A stretch of DNA of 56,237 bases from a candidate division KSB1 bacterium (lineage in GTDB: Bacteria; Zhuqueibacterota; Zhuqueibacteria; Residuimicrobiales; Krinioviventaceae). The notes beneath the pieces were generated by a model. The model saw nothing but the letters and a program-made list of their open reading frames with translations. It did not search any database and had not been told where the DNA came from. This document shows, one piece after another, positions 32,884 through 43,340 of this stretch. The first letter of the stretch is position 1; every line of letters starts with the position of its first letter. Made by a program: the position numbers and the translations under genes. Location: the NCBI GenBank assembly GCA_034505495.1, contig JAPDQV010000008.1, positions 1 through 56,237 on the forward strand, in the 5' to 3' direction.

Positions 32884-35127
32884 TTAACGTAGGAGAAGGA
32901 GCTTTACGGATTGTGAAAATTCTCGGCTTTGGCCTACAAACATGCGGGCATAATAAACGCCGCTTGCAGCCGGAGATCCTACTTCGGTAAGGCCGTCCCA
33001 TTGCACTTGATGTCGACCGCCCGATTGTTCACCCTGCCGCAGCACGCGGATGCACTCTCCGCGGGTGTTGTAAATGCCGAGAAACACGTTTGCCGTCCGC
33101 TTCAGCTCGTAAACTATATTGACAGAGGGATTGAATGGATTGGGAAAAGCGGGTAACAGCGTAAAATCCTGCGGCAACACCAAGTCGCTTCTTCCGAGAG
33201 TCTCGGAAAGCTTGAGCACATTTTCATCCATCCAGCGAATGCGCCGCTCGATCCAGTACTTGAGATAATTCGTCTCATCCCGATAGGTGCGAAATGTATA
33301 AAAGATGTTCGGCATCGGCCAAAAGCCTTCTCCCGGCTTTCCCGGACCGGGCCAGACGGCAAAGTTTCGCGCCTGCGCCTCGTTCAGCGTGTCGGCGACG
33401 GCATCGATATAAGCATGAATCCGCGCCACGTCATAAACGCTCGAACGCAGTTCGTACCAACGCTGCTTGATGCGGTGATTGAACTTGGGGTCCTGAAACA
33501 GCTTTTGCCACCAAAAAGGTACCGGAAAGTCTTCTCCGGTATTCCGCAGCAGCTCTTCGAGCATCCAGCCGTCCGTGTCTTCGCCGTCATAGTAATTGGC
33601 CAGGCCGAAAGCAAGATTGTAATCCCAAATCGGCCCCATATACAAGCGCGGATCTTTGCTGTCGCGATCTTTGTACATAAAAGTAGACAAGCGATAGCAG
33701 TCGACGTTTTTGCTGACTTCGGAGATAATAAAAAAGTCGACGAACGAATCGACATTGATCCATTTCGGATAGCCTGTTTGCGGATCATTATATTTGCTGC
33801 CGTACATCATGTCTTCGAAAGTATTGACGTAGCTGCGCAGATAGGCCTTTTGAGCTGTCGTGATTTTCTCAGAGGAAGGGTAGTGGTATTGATAATAAAC
33901 GCGTCGGTTGGCGCCGTTTACCGGTCGGTACTTGGAGAAAAAACCGTCGCGCTGCGCGCCGTCCTCTTTATCGATTTTAAAGATGTAGCCGCCGGTTAGG
34001 GCATCGCCCGAAACAGCTGTGGAATCTGCCTTTGAGATGTTGACTCGCCATTTGTCGCGCTTGATCTTTTCCATTAGAATGTAGACGCCTTTGTATTCTC
34101 CATTGAGAAACAGCTCGCAAAATCGCGTGCGACTGGCATACCATCCCATGCGCCGATAAAAGTCATAAGCCAGAACATTGCGCATAAATGAACGATCAAT
34201 AAAGGGAGCATTGAGAATCCAATCGGTCTCTTTGGGCAGCCCCATCAAAGAGACGGCCGTGTCGACGTTTACAGCGCTCCAGGTTTCGACGGCATACTGT
34301 TTTTTCGACCATGACTGAGAGCTCGAGCCGCGCGTTTCGATGCCGATGAGGCCGTTATAGTCGTTAAAAGGCTCATCCAGTTTGTGCAGACTGCCGACGC
34401 CGTGATAGATGATTCCCATGCGTGCCGGTATTTTCGGCTCATCCGGAATCCATCTGCCGCCGGTATCGATATACACCAACGGCAAAATAGAAACGGTAAA
34501 ATCAGTAAAGGGATTCTCCGTGGAAACTAATTCCACATTGAAAATAAAATCCGAACTGGAAATACTGTTGTTCAAAGCATGTATGGCCAGCAGATTTTCC
34601 CCTGCCCGCAAGGAATTCTTAAAACTTGAAATGTTAAACGTCTCGGGACCTGTAGCTTCGTGATCTCCGGATGCCGCCGCATTCCATGTCAATGATGCAG
34701 GTGCATTTGCTTCCGCCGCCTTTTCACCGTTTAAAAAAACGACAAAGCCGTCGTCGTACCAGACGTTCAGATTGATGGTTCCGAGCCTGGTCAGTTTTTC
34801 TTCAGTCAAAGTGAATTTAAGACGAATATAACAACTGGTATTGGGCGAAGTGCCGCTCTGATGCATGTCCTGACGCGTGTCCAAGCTGATCCACTGCTCG
34901 TAACCGCTGCCGGTCTCATACCCGACGCCGCCCGGACTGCCGCTGCAGCGCCGCCATCCCGTCTGGTCATAGCTCAGCTTGCTGCGCCACGTCAATCCTA
35001 TATCGCTTTTGGGAACCGAAACCCACTTTTCCGCGCTTGCCGGAACCAAAACCTGAATCGTTTGCGCATGGAGCGAACTCCAACACAAAACAAACAAGCC
35101 CTGCACAAAGCGACGAAAATTTTTCAT
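32884..35127 (-). CDS. CotH-kinase-like secreted protein with T9SS-type C-terminal domain
   Basis: A signal peptide (FRRFVQGLFVLCWSSLHA) leads into a jelly-roll domain (INLNVWYDDGFVVFLNG) and then the CotH domain with VYILMEKIKRDKW and GGYIFKIDKEDGAQR. The last 85 residues (from AFPNPFNPSVNIVYEL) are the FlgD/T9SS-like sorting domain common in Calditrichota and relatives, which suggests secretion to the cell surface. CotH proteins in spores are atypical protein kinases; bacterial homologues of this size are often linked to surface or polysaccharide matters. The ATG at 35127 with GGAG upstream is preferred over 35154. Confidence 0.83.
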   Translation of the reverse strand: MKNFRRFVQGLFVLCWSSLHAQTIQVLVPASAEKWVSVPKSDIGLTWRSKLSYDQTGWRRCSGSPGGVGYETGSGYEQWISLDTRQDMHQSGTSPNTSCYIRLKFTLTEEKLTRLGTINLNVWYDDGFVVFLNGEKAAEANAPASLTWNAAASGDHEATGPETFNISSFKNSLRAGENLLAIHALNNSISSSDFIFNVELVSTENPFTDFTVSILPLVYIDTGGRWIPDEPKIPARMGIIYHGVGSLHKLDEPFNDYNGLIGIETRGSSSQSWSKKQYAVETWSAVNVDTAVSLMGLPKETDWILNAPFIDRSFMRNVLAYDFYRRMGWYASRTRFCELFLNGEYKGVYILMEKIKRDKWRVNISKADSTAVSGDALTGGYIFKIDKEDGAQRDGFFSKYRPVNGANRRVYYQYHYPSSEKITTAQKAYLRSYVNTFEDMMYGSKYNDPQTGYPKWINVDSFVDFFIISEVSKNVDCYRLSTFMYKDRDSKDPRLYMGPIWDYNLAFGLANYYDGEDTDGWMLEELLRNTGEDFPVPFWWQKLFQDPKFNHRIKQRWYELRSSVYDVARIHAYIDAVADTLNEAQARNFAVWPGPGKPGEGFWPMPNIFYTFRTYRDETNYLKYWIERRIRWMDENVLKLSETLGRSDLVLPQDFTLLPAFPNPFNPSVNIVYELKRTANVFLGIYNTRGECIRVLRQGEQSGGRHQVQWDGLTEVGSPAASGVYYARMFVGQSREFSQSVKLLLLR

Positions 35128-35154
35128 CTCATTCTCCGATTTATGAATTTCCAT

Positions 35155-35783
35155 TAAATTATTGTTCGGAATCGGATAAAAGTTCCGCCTTAATCAATCT
35201 CTTGTTGAATGAGCTTGACTCTAAAAGATGCCTTCAGAAAAAAAACGGTCGAAATCAGCTATGCTTTTGAAAAAATTCGATTCCAATTGAACGATGCAGC
35301 AAACATCCGCCGCCGTGATTTAACTGCTTTTCGGCGACTTTTTTATTGTCGACTTTTCGATAGAGGTTTTTGCGGTTGAAAAATATTGGATTGGTGCGCG
35401 CTTGTGCAGGCAAGTCAATCATAATTTTACTAGGCCGAATCGGAAAGTCTAATCGTCGGAGCTTTTTATGTCAAGACCGCGGCCGATGCTTGAACAATCC
35501 TTCTGTTAACAAACACAGTGCTGATTCAGGTCAACCGTTAAATGCCGATCTTTTCATAATCCTTTTCACCAGTCAATCTCCAAACCGCACTGTTTAAAAG
35601 GATAAGGCTCAATCCCCCCGATCAAAAGTCAACACCGATTTTGATTCTTGAAGAAAAAGTGCCCAGCCTCCTGCAATCCAATTATAAAAGAGAGAGGCTT
35701 GATAGATAAATGAATTCATTCAAATGTATTTCTGCTTATTGGCTCTTTTTTTCGGCCTTCGACCTTTGACTTTCGACCCATTT
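35155..35783. other. AT-rich intergenic region between sulfatase and CotH genes
   Basis: No frame here is supported by ribosome site or domain. A perfect 12-base palindrome (AATGAATTCATT, 35709-35720) and short related repeats (GGTCGAAAGTC and GGTCGAAGGCC) near 35760 are the only structure noticed. The stretch should hold the CotH promoter, but no convincing pair of boxes was seen. Confidence 0.45.
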
Positions 35784-37211
35784 TTAACCTTGCTTTATCG
35801 CGGTCCGCAACGGCCACTCCTTGCTTTCCGTACGTGCCCGCTGCATCATATCGACGATAGCCTGAACCACATCGGGATGTTCTGCGGCAACGTTGCGGGA
35901 TTCTCCTGAATCGATGGACAAGTCGTATAATTCCACAGCACCGTTCGGATCATGACGAATGCCCTTCCACTTTCCCCATCGAACGGCCTGTTGCGATGCG
36001 AGGCCTTCATGAAATTCCCAATAGAGAAAATCATGATGCCGTTGCGCTTTTTCATTTCCCAAAAGAGCGGTCGCAAACGAAATACCGTCAATCCCCGATG
36101 GCGCCGCAATTCCGGCCAGATCGGTTAAGGTCGGCAGAATGTCCCATAAAGCAAACGGGGTTTCGATTGTTCTACCGCCTGCGATGCGCCTCGGTGCGTA
36201 AGCGATCATCGGCACGCGGATGCCGCCTTCATACAAGTCGCGTTTGATGCCGCGCAGACCGCCGCTGCTGCGACTGAATTCAGGTGAAAACCCTCCCTCG
36301 CGATGCGGGCCGTTGTCGCTGCTGAAAAAGATGAAGGTATCCTGCTCGATGCCCAGCTGCCTAACCTTTTCCACAATACGGCCGACATGCTGATCCAGCA
36401 GTGAAATCATCGCCGCATGCGCTTTTTGTGCCTCCGGCCAATCATAGTCGGCATAAATACCATAATCTGGGATTTCCATGCCGTGCTCGGCGCCGCTGAG
36501 ATAATATTCATTGTTGGCATGCGGAATGGTGGTGGAGAAGAAAAGAAAGAACGGCTCTTCGGCGTGGTCCGCAATGAATTTTTCCGCTTCCTCGATCATC
36601 AGATCGGGAACGTAATCGAGCCGCTCGACTGCCGCAGAGCCTACGCCTTTGGCATACCCCTCCTGTTCGAACACCACTTTGTTGCGCAGGGGTATCTTTT
36701 CTTCATTTCGCCAAATATAATGCGGAAAATAGTTATGAGCGTGTACTTGGTTGAGGTAGCCGAAAAAGTAATCAAAGCCTTTTTTGCGCGGCTCACCGGT
36801 AGAGCCCTCTTCGCCCAGTCCCCATTTGCCGATCAGCGCCGTTGTATAGCCGGCTTGATGCAGAATTTCAGCGATAGTCATATCCTGCGGCTCCAAGGGT
36901 ACCAGAGCATTGCCGCGCACTCGAGTATGCCCCGTATGCTGACCGGTCATCAACGCGCTGCGCGAAGGAGCACAGACCGTGCTGCCGGCATAGAACTGCG
37001 TAAAACGGACGCCTTGAGAAGCCATTCGATCGAGGACCGGCGTCTTGATTTTTTCCTGACCATAGGTTCCGAGATCGCCGTATCCCAAATCATCCGCCAA
37101 AATCAAGATAAAATTCGGCTTCCGACTCTCCCTTCCGCATTGCAGAAAAGAAAAAGCCGCACCCGCCGATGCGGCTCGTTTGATAAACTCACGTCGGTTT
37201 AGCTCTGCCAT
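35784..37211 (-). CDS. Tat-exported sulfatase of the Cys-type (FGly)
   Basis: The twin-arginine signal is NRREFIKRAASAGAA. The metal-site stretch ILILADDLGYGDLG and the activation motif CAPSR (residue about 83, with the Cys converted to formylglycine) identify a type I sulfatase. Activation needs an FGE or anSME enzyme encoded elsewhere. Length of 475 residues is standard. Sitting beside GH109-like, kinase and HGSNAT-like genes, it probably removes sulfate from an amino sugar or glycosaminoglycan. Position of sulfate and sugar cannot be inferred. Confidence 0.9.
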   Translation of the reverse strand: MAELNRREFIKRAASAGAAFSFLQCGRESRKPNFILILADDLGYGDLGTYGQEKIKTPVLDRMASQGVRFTQFYAGSTVCAPSRSALMTGQHTGHTRVRGNALVPLEPQDMTIAEILHQAGYTTALIGKWGLGEEGSTGEPRKKGFDYFFGYLNQVHAHNYFPHYIWRNEEKIPLRNKVVFEQEGYAKGVGSAAVERLDYVPDLMIEEAEKFIADHAEEPFFLFFSTTIPHANNEYYLSGAEHGMEIPDYGIYADYDWPEAQKAHAAMISLLDQHVGRIVEKVRQLGIEQDTFIFFSSDNGPHREGGFSPEFSRSSGGLRGIKRDLYEGGIRVPMIAYAPRRIAGGRTIETPFALWDILPTLTDLAGIAAPSGIDGISFATALLGNEKAQRHHDFLYWEFHEGLASQQAVRWGKWKGIRHDPNGAVELYDLSIDSGESRNVAAEHPDVVQAIVDMMQRARTESKEWPLRTAIKQG

Positions 37212-37247
37212 AACTGCATCTCCTTTCGGTTTTGGGAACCAAACCGG

Positions 37248-38228
37248 TCAAAGAATCAGCCGCAGACTGTCGCGGAAAACGCCCTGAGCGCCAAAACTTT
37301 CTTTAAAGCGCGCCAGTCCCCAATTGGGATCCTCGTTGACCGTAAAAATGCCGAAATCCAAAAAGCCGTAGCCGCTGCGGATGCCCCAATCTACAATATC
37401 GTGAAACAGACAATTCACGCCGCGGTACTGCTGATAGTCATCGTCATGAGAGATGTAAAAGGCGAGAACCACGCGCGGATTGCACACAAACATGACGACG
37501 CCGGCGACCATTGTTCCATCGGGCAGAAAAGCTGCAAACAGTTTGATCCGTTCCGGATAAAGCTCCTTGAGGCGCATCAATTCCGGCAAAGTGTGTGTGG
37601 GATTGACGCCGTGGCGAAGGCGCAGATTCTTTTTGAGAATATCGTAAAAGCGGGTATAATCGTCGGGCGCCTCGGTCTCGCGCACCGTTACGCCCAGCTT
37701 TTTGCCGCGCCGCACGGCGCGCCGCGACATCTCGCTGAACGTCGACAGAATCTCGTCGGTCGAAAAATCGAGCGGAATGACGCTCGAGATCTCCCGCTTG
37801 CGGTAGATAAAGCCGTTCTTGATCAATGCAAAATCGATATAGTTGCTGGGACGTCGGAGATAGATTTGCGGCGGAGGGGTCACATCGAGCGCCGCGTAAC
37901 CCTGACGACGTCCGTAATCGACGAACGCATGAACCAGCGCAAACGCCTCTTCGATCGACAGCGTATCGCGAACGACAAAACCGCCGTACGAGGCGCCGCG
38001 GTGGGAAATGAGTACGCGTCCTCCCTGTTCGGGCCAGGCGACGGCAGGCATGACAGCCAACAGGCGGCCTTTTTTGTAAAACAACAACGAAGCGTCGACA
38101 AAACGATCGGCAGGGTGATAAGAAAGAAAACGCCGCGTATGGAACAGGGTACCGTTATTGGCCGACCAGACAAACTCTTCCCACTGCGGCGTCAAATGCT
38201 CTGCAAAAGGAACGACTTCGATCGACAC
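37248..38228 (-). CDS. GNAT/FemAB-like acyltransferase
   Basis: The protein of 326 residues shows a duplicated GNAT-like layout: LTPQWEEFVWSANNGTLFHT at the N-terminus and GFLDFGIFTVNEDPNWGLARFKESFGA at the C-terminus, typical of the BioF2/FemAB-like group that acts on peptides or cell-wall precursors. The substrate is not known. It follows argF by 9 bases and is followed by the sulfatase 36 bases later, so it forms the tail of a long operon. Confidence 0.78.
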   Translation of the reverse strand: MSIEVVPFAEHLTPQWEEFVWSANNGTLFHTRRFLSYHPADRFVDASLLFYKKGRLLAVMPAVAWPEQGGRVLISHRGASYGGFVVRDTLSIEEAFALVHAFVDYGRRQGYAALDVTPPPQIYLRRPSNYIDFALIKNGFIYRKREISSVIPLDFSTDEILSTFSEMSRRAVRRGKKLGVTVRETEAPDDYTRFYDILKKNLRLRHGVNPTHTLPELMRLKELYPERIKLFAAFLPDGTMVAGVVMFVCNPRVVLAFYISHDDDYQQYRGVNCLFHDIVDWGIRSGYGFLDFGIFTVNEDPNWGLARFKESFGAQGVFRDSLRLIL

Positions 38229-38237
38229 GGATGCCTC

Positions 38238-39152
38238 TCAATTTGCCATCAAATGTACCAGAATCGCCTTTTGGATATGCAGCCGGTTCTCCGCTTCGTC
38301 AAAGACGATGGAGTGAGGTCCGTCGATGACCTCATCGGTAACCTCCTCGCCGCGGTGAGCGGGCAGACAATGCATGAACAGGCAGTCGTCCGCCGCATGC
38401 ACCAGCAATTCGGCATTGACTTGATACGGGCGAAAGATGCGTCGGCGCTGCTCGGCTTCTTCTTCCTGTCCCATGCTCGCCCAAACATCCGTATAGACCA
38501 CATCGGCATCCTTTACCGCTTCAATCGGGTCGTGCAGCACGCGGATGGAGCTGAGACCGGCATCCTGCGCCCGACGCAGAATGTCGCCGTTCGGTTCATA
38601 ACCTTCCGGACAACCGATGCGCAGATCGAGCTGCAGCCGCGCCGCCAGATTGATCCACGAGTTGGCCACGTTGTTGCCGTCGCCGATGAACGCCACCTTT
38701 AGATTTTCATAGCGTCCTTTGTGTTCCGCCGCTGTAAAAATATCGCCCATTACTTGACAAGGGTGCGTCAGATCGCTCAGCCCGTTGATCACCGGTACCG
38801 ATGCATGGCGCGCCAGCCCTTCCACAATGTCGTGGCCAAAAACGCGCGCCATGATGCCGTCGACATAACGCGACAATACCCTCGCCACGTCGGCCACCGA
38901 CTCGCGCTGACCCAACCCGACTTCCTGAGGGCTTAGGTAAAGGGCATGGCCGCCGAGCTGAACCATGCCGACTTCGAAAGAGACTCTGGTTCTGGTCGAC
39001 GGCTTTTGAAACAGCATTGCAAGCGTCTTGCCTTTCAGCAGATGGTGCTCCTGTCTTGCTTTGGTCTTGGCTTTGAGATCGGCGCACAGCTTAAAGAGGG
39101 TAAAAATTTCTTCACGTGAAAAATCGACAATCTGCAGAAAATCTCTCTTCAC
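38238..39152 (-). CDS. argF: Ornithine carbamoyltransferase
   Basis: The carbamoyl phosphate site STRTR, the HPCQVMGD segment and the ornithine site HCLPAHRGEEV are all intact, so this is a genuine OTCase and not the acetyl- or succinyl-ornithine type. It makes citrulline for arginine synthesis. The GTG start has GGAGGAG upstream and lies 10 bases after hslU. No other arg gene is near, so its place behind hslVU is unusual. Confidence 0.93.
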   Translation of the reverse strand: MKRDFLQIVDFSREEIFTLFKLCADLKAKTKARQEHHLLKGKTLAMLFQKPSTRTRVSFEVGMVQLGGHALYLSPQEVGLGQRESVADVARVLSRYVDGIMARVFGHDIVEGLARHASVPVINGLSDLTHPCQVMGDIFTAAEHKGRYENLKVAFIGDGNNVANSWINLAARLQLDLRIGCPEGYEPNGDILRRAQDAGLSSIRVLHDPIEAVKDADVVYTDVWASMGQEEEAEQRRRIFRPYQVNAELLVHAADDCLFMHCLPAHRGEEVTDEVIDGPHSIVFDEAENRLHIQKAILVHLMAN

Positions 39153-39162
39153 GGCTCCTCCG

Positions 39163-40518
39163 CTACAGAATGTATTGACTCAAATCTTCGTCTTCGATGA
39201 TCCCCTGGAGCTTTTCGCGTACGACCTTTTCGGTGATCTTGATCGTCTTGAGCTCTTCGCACGGCAGACGATAGAGATAGTCCTCGAGCAGCAGGCTCAT
39301 CACCGTGTGAAGGCGTCGTGCGCCGATGTTTTCGGTCTGCATGTTGACCTCATAGGCGATACGGGCGATTTCGCGCACCGCTCCTTTGGTAAAGGTGATC
39401 TTGGCTCCTTCAGTCTCGATGAGCGCCGAGTACTGTTTGATCAACGCGTTCTCCGGTTCGGTCAAGATGCGCTCGAAATCTTCCGCCGTCAGGCTCTTGA
39501 GTTCGACACGGATGGGAAAACGACCCTGCAGCTCGGGAATCAGATCAGAGGGTTTGGCGATGTGAAAGGCACCCGAGGCAATGAACAAAATATGGTCGGT
39601 ACGCACCATGCCGTATTTGGTGACCACGTTGGTTCCTTCGATGACCGGCAGGAGGTCGCGCTGCACGCCCTCGCGGGATACGTCGGGTCCGCTGCCGCCG
39701 CCGTCCCCGACAATCTTGTCGATTTCGTCGAGAAATACGATGCCGGTTTCTTCGACGCGGCGGATGGCCTCGCTGACCACCTCATCCATGTCGATGAGCT
39801 TTTGCGTTTCCTCTTGTTGCAGAACGTTCAGCGCCTCGGCAATGGTCATGCGGCGTCGCTTTTTGCGCGGCGGCCCGATCGGTCCGAAAATATCCTGAAA
39901 ATTCACCCCCATTTCCTCGACGCCGATCGGCGAAATCACCTGCATGACCGGCGAAACCTCGACCGAAACCTCCAGCTCGATCATGCGGTTGTCCAACTTG
40001 CCCTCTTCCAGCTGCCGGCGAATTTTCTCGCGATTGCGTCGCCGCTTTTCCTCCCACTCGGCTTGGCGCCGACGTTCCTCTTCGTTCATCGCCCGACGGT
40101 GCCGCCGTTTCGGCAGCAGAATGTCCAACAACTGCTCTTTGGCCAGCTCGCGCGCCTTGTCCTTCACCGCCTCGATATATTCCGATCGCACCATGTTCAC
40201 TGACTGATCGACCAGATCGCGGATGATCGACTCGACGTCGCGACCGACATAGCCGACTTCGGTAAACTTGCTCGCCTCTACTTTGATAAAAGGCGAGCGG
40301 TCGAGTTTGGCCAAACGTCGCGCGATTTCGGTTTTACCGACTCCCGTCGGCCCGATGAGAATGATGTTGTTGGGCATTATTTCTTCGCGCAACTCGGACG
40401 GCACCTGCTGTCGCCGCCAACGGTTGCGCAGGGCTATGGCAACCGATTTCTTGGCCGCATCCTGCCCGATAATGTATTTATCCAATTCCCTGACAATATC
40501 CTCGGGAACCATGCTCAT
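39163..40518 (-). CDS. hslU: HslU (ClpY) ATPase of the HslVU protease
   Basis: Walker A is [10 protein letters not shown] and Walker B is VFLDEIDK. The N-terminus [29 protein letters not shown] and the inserted I-domain (residues about 110-240) are specific to HslU. The C-terminal tail ends EDLSQYIL, the segment that docks into HslV. Hexamers unfold proteins for HslV. hslV is directly upstream with a 39-base gap. Confidence 0.96.
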   Translation of the reverse strand: MSMVPEDIVRELDKYIIGQDAAKKSVAIALRNRWRRQQVPSELREEIMPNNIILIGPTGVGKTEIARRLAKLDRSPFIKVEASKFTEVGYVGRDVESIIRDLVDQSVNMVRSEYIEAVKDKARELAKEQLLDILLPKRRHRRAMNEEERRRQAEWEEKRRRNREKIRRQLEEGKLDNRMIELEVSVEVSPVMQVISPIGVEEMGVNFQDIFGPIGPPRKKRRRMTIAEALNVLQQEETQKLIDMDEVVSEAIRRVEETGIVFLDEIDKIVGDGGGSGPDVSREGVQRDLLPVIEGTNVVTKYGMVRTDHILFIASGAFHIAKPSDLIPELQGRFPIRVELKSLTAEDFERILTEPENALIKQYSALIETEGAKITFTKGAVREIARIAYEVNMQTENIGARRLHTVMSLLLEDYLYRLPCEELKTIKITEKVVREKLQGIIEDEDLSQYIL

Positions 40519-40557
40519 GCCTATTCCTTTTCGTCGTAGAGAAGAGCCGAGGGATTC

Positions 40558-41100
40558 CTAGAGTTCTTCGATAATGATTTGATCGTTGGTAAAAATGCAC
40601 ATCTGCGCCGTCAGCAGCATCGCTTCGCGGGCAATGCCCACGGCGTCGAGCTGCGAGTGCTTCATCAAGGCGCGGGCAGCTATCAGGGCAAAGTCGCCGC
40701 CTGAGCCGATGGCGACCAAATCGTCATCCGGCTCGATCACATCGCCGGTTCCGGAGATGAGAAAAATGTTCTTTTCGTTCAGCACCGCCAACTGAGCTTC
40801 CAAACGACGCAGATAGCGGTCGGTGCGCCAGTCCTTGGCCAACTCGACCGCAGCTCGGCTCAGATTGCCGTTGAATTGATCAAGCTTTTCCTCAAATCTT
40901 TCGAAAAGCGTAAAGGCGTCGGCGGCTGCGCCGGCAAATCCGGCCAAGACCTTGCCGTTGTATAGCTTGCGCACCTTGCGCGCGTGGGCTTTCAGAATAG
41001 TGTCGCCGTAGGTCACCTGACCGTCGCCTGCAATCACGGCTTTGCCTTTGTGACGCAGGGCAAGAACGGTCGTGGCGTGGATAATTCTGCCGCCGGTCAT
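40558..41100 (-). CDS. hslV: HslV (ClpQ) peptidase of the HslVU protease
   Basis: The sequence is of the ClpQ type: a short propeptide ending HATT exposes the catalytic Thr, followed by VIAGDGQVT and [18 protein letters not shown]. The start at 41100 is chosen for GGAGG seven bases upstream; an in-frame ATG at 41127 lies inside rpoN. The gene touches the rpoN stop, so the two are translated together. Confidence 0.95.
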   Translation of the reverse strand: MTGGRIIHATTVLALRHKGKAVIAGDGQVTYGDTILKAHARKVRKLYNGKVLAGFAGAAADAFTLFERFEEKLDQFNGNLSRAAVELAKDWRTDRYLRRLEAQLAVLNEKNIFLISGTGDVIEPDDDLVAIGSGGDFALIAARALMKHSQLDAVGIAREAMLLTAQMCIFTNDQIIIEEL

Positions 41101-41101
41101 G

Positions 41102-42550
41102 TCAAATCCTCCGTCTGAGGCGCGCAACCGGAATATTCATCTGCTCCCGATACTTGGCGATGGTCCGCCGCGCCACGTTATAACCTTTCTGCTTCAGAAT
41201 CTGGGAGATTTTGAGATCGTTGTACGGCTTTTGCGGCGGCTCATTTTCCACGATCTCTTTGATGAGATTCTTGATGATCTTGTTGGAAACATCTTCGCCG
41301 TCTTCCGTAGTGTATTTTTCACTGAAAAAGTGCTTGAGCTCAAAGATGCCGTACTCGGTCTGCACATATTTGCCGTTTGTGACGCGGCTGATGGTGGAAA
41401 TATCCATGCCGATGTCGTCGGCAATGTCCTTGAGGATCATCGGCTTAAGGTGCTCCGGACCTTTTTCGAAAAAATCCCTTTGTCGGTTGACGATCGCCTC
41501 CATGGTTCGGAGAATGGTCGCCCGGCGCTGATGAATCGAATTGATGAGCCACCGCGCCGACTCGAGCCGCTGACGTATAAAGTCGCGCGCCTCTTTGCTG
41601 GTGTGTTTTCGGTCGAGCAGCATCTTTTTATATTCGTTGTTGATGCGCAGCGGCGGTATGTTGAAATCCTGCATGATGATCTTGAACTCGTCGCCCTCGC
41701 GCCGCACTTCCAAGTCCGGTACGATGTAATCGTTCGTGTTGGTCGCATAGCCTTCACCCGGTTTGGGATTCAGTTTGGTGACGGCTTCATAAATTTCCTT
41801 GACCTCTTCGATGTCGATTTCCAGATTTTTGGCCAGTTTTTCGAAGCGCTTGTTCTTAAAATCATCGAAATAGTCGCGGATCATGCGGACGGCAAGCTCG
41901 TTGCGCGGCTTTTGCTGATGCAGCTGAATCAGCAGGCATTCCTGCAGGTTGCGCGCGGCAATGCCGGGCGGATCGAATTCCTGAATCACGCTGAGCACAT
42001 GTTCCACCAGGTCGACGTCCTCTTCCAAATTCTCGGCGATCGTCTCCACATCCATGGTAAGATACCCGGAGCTGTCCAAATTCCAAATGATATACTCGCC
42101 GATAAGCTGTTCGTGCGGATTCAGCTCGGAGACGTGCAGCTGCGTGAGCAGATGATCGGTCAGGCTCTCCTGGTAAACAGGAACATTGGCATTCTCTTCC
42201 TCCTCACCCTTTTCACGCGGCAAATGCACTTCGTAATCCGAATCGTCGTGCAGAATGGTCTCCCAATCGATCTCTTCCTTTTCTTTTTCGAGCTCGATTT
42301 CACCAATTTCCTGCTCGTCGAGCGCTTCCTCATCCTTTTCATCTTCGAGTTTGAGCTCGATTTCCGGTTCCTGCTCCATCTCCAAATCCATCTCCTGTTC
42401 CTGGTCAATTTCCAGGAGAGGATTCATTTCCAGCTCCATCTGGATACGCTGCTCGAGACTCATGATCGGCAGCTGCAGAAGCGACGACAACAAGACCTGT
42501 TGCGGCGATTGCCGCAGTTCCATCCGAAGTTGTTGTCCCAATCTTACCAT
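41102..42550 (-). CDS. rpoN: RNA polymerase sigma-54 factor
   Basis: Region I is Gln- and Leu-rich ([15 protein letters not shown]). Region II (residues about 46-115) is a very acidic stretch. The core-binding and HTH regions follow, and the RpoN box reads [10 protein letters not shown], one residue pattern that fixes the identity. Sigma-54 needs enhancer-binding ATPases, which are not in this window. It follows lptB in the envelope operon, a common arrangement. Confidence 0.96.
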   Translation of the reverse strand: MVRLGQQLRMELRQSPQQVLLSSLLQLPIMSLEQRIQMELEMNPLLEIDQEQEMDLEMEQEPEIELKLEDEKDEEALDEQEIGEIELEKEKEEIDWETILHDDSDYEVHLPREKGEEEENANVPVYQESLTDHLLTQLHVSELNPHEQLIGEYIIWNLDSSGYLTMDVETIAENLEEDVDLVEHVLSVIQEFDPPGIAARNLQECLLIQLHQQKPRNELAVRMIRDYFDDFKNKRFEKLAKNLEIDIEEVKEIYEAVTKLNPKPGEGYATNTNDYIVPDLEVRREGDEFKIIMQDFNIPPLRINNEYKKMLLDRKHTSKEARDFIRQRLESARWLINSIHQRRATILRTMEAIVNRQRDFFEKGPEHLKPMILKDIADDIGMDISTISRVTNGKYVQTEYGIFELKHFFSEKYTTEDGEDVSNKIIKNLIKEIVENEPPQKPYNDLKISQILKQKGYNVARRTIAKYREQMNIPVARLRRRI

Positions 42551-42605
42551 GATCGTTGCTCCCGAACCGCACTATTTTTCATGACGCTCCCTTTTGCTGC
42601 TGTTC

Positions 42606-43340
42606 CTAACGATCCAAGCGAAAACTTTCTCCCAAGTACAATCTTCGCGCTTCCGGGTCGTGCGCGAGATCGTACGCCCGTCCCTCTTTAAGCACAGTCC
42701 CCTCGTAAAGCAGGTACGCACGATCGGTTATGGACAAGGTTTCGTGCACATTATGATCCGTAATCAACACGCCGATGCCGCGTTCCCGCAGCCCGGCAAC
42801 GATCCGTTGAATATCCTCCACGGCGATCGGATCAACGCCTGCAAACGGCTCATCCAAAAGGATGAATTTGGGATCCGTCGCCAGAGCTCGGCAAATTTCC
42901 AGGCGTCGCCGCTCACCGCCGGAAAGCGTTATTGCCTTGTTTTTTGCCAGCCGCGTGATGCCGAGGTCATCCATCAAGGCGTAGGCCTTTTCCCGCTGTT
43001 GTCGGCGCGTCAACGGCAACGTTTCCAAAATCGCCAGCAGGTTCTCTTCAACGGTCAAAAAGCGAAAGACCGACGCTTCCTGTGCCAAATAGGCAAGGCC
43101 TTTGCGTGCGCGTTTGTACATCGGAAGACGCGTTATATCCTCATCGCCGAAAAAAATGCGGCCGCTCTCGGGGCGAATCATACCCACGATCATATAAAAC
43201 GTCGTGGTTTTGCCTGCTCCGTTTGGGCCCAACAAGCCCACCGTTTCGCCCTGCCGGATCTGCACGCTGACGTTGTTGACCACGCGGCGCTTGCCGTAAA
43301 CCTTGACCAACCCTTCGCTTCTAAGAACCAGATCCTTCAT
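42606..43340 (-). CDS. lptB: LPS export ABC transporter ATPase
   Basis: Walker A GPNGAGKTTT, signature LSGGERRR and Walker B FILLDEPFAGVDP are intact, with the LptB-type AYLAQEASVFRFLTVEENL segment. It powers LptFG to pull LPS from the inner membrane. It overlaps the end of the OstA-like gene by 20 bases. Confidence 0.95.
   Translation of the reverse strand: MKDLVLRSEGLVKVYGKRRVVNNVSVQIRQGETVGLLGPNGAGKTTTFYMIVGMIRPESGRIFFGDEDITRLPMYKRARKGLAYLAQEASVFRFLTVEENLLAILETLPLTRRQQREKAYALMDDLGITRLAKNKAITLSGGERRRLEICRALATDPKFILLDEPFAGVDPIAVEDIQRIVAGLRERGIGVLITDHNVHETLSITDRAYLLYEGTVLKEGRAYDLAHDPEARRLYLGESFRLDR

Noticed and set aside
39028..40203. Plus-strand frame of 391 codons
   Set aside because: It is the reverse of hslU and has no family features.
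41072..42691. Plus-strand frame of 539 codons
   Set aside because: It lies opposite rpoN and its neighbours, with Phe- and Leu-rich text that mirrors the acidic region of sigma-54. No start site or domain.
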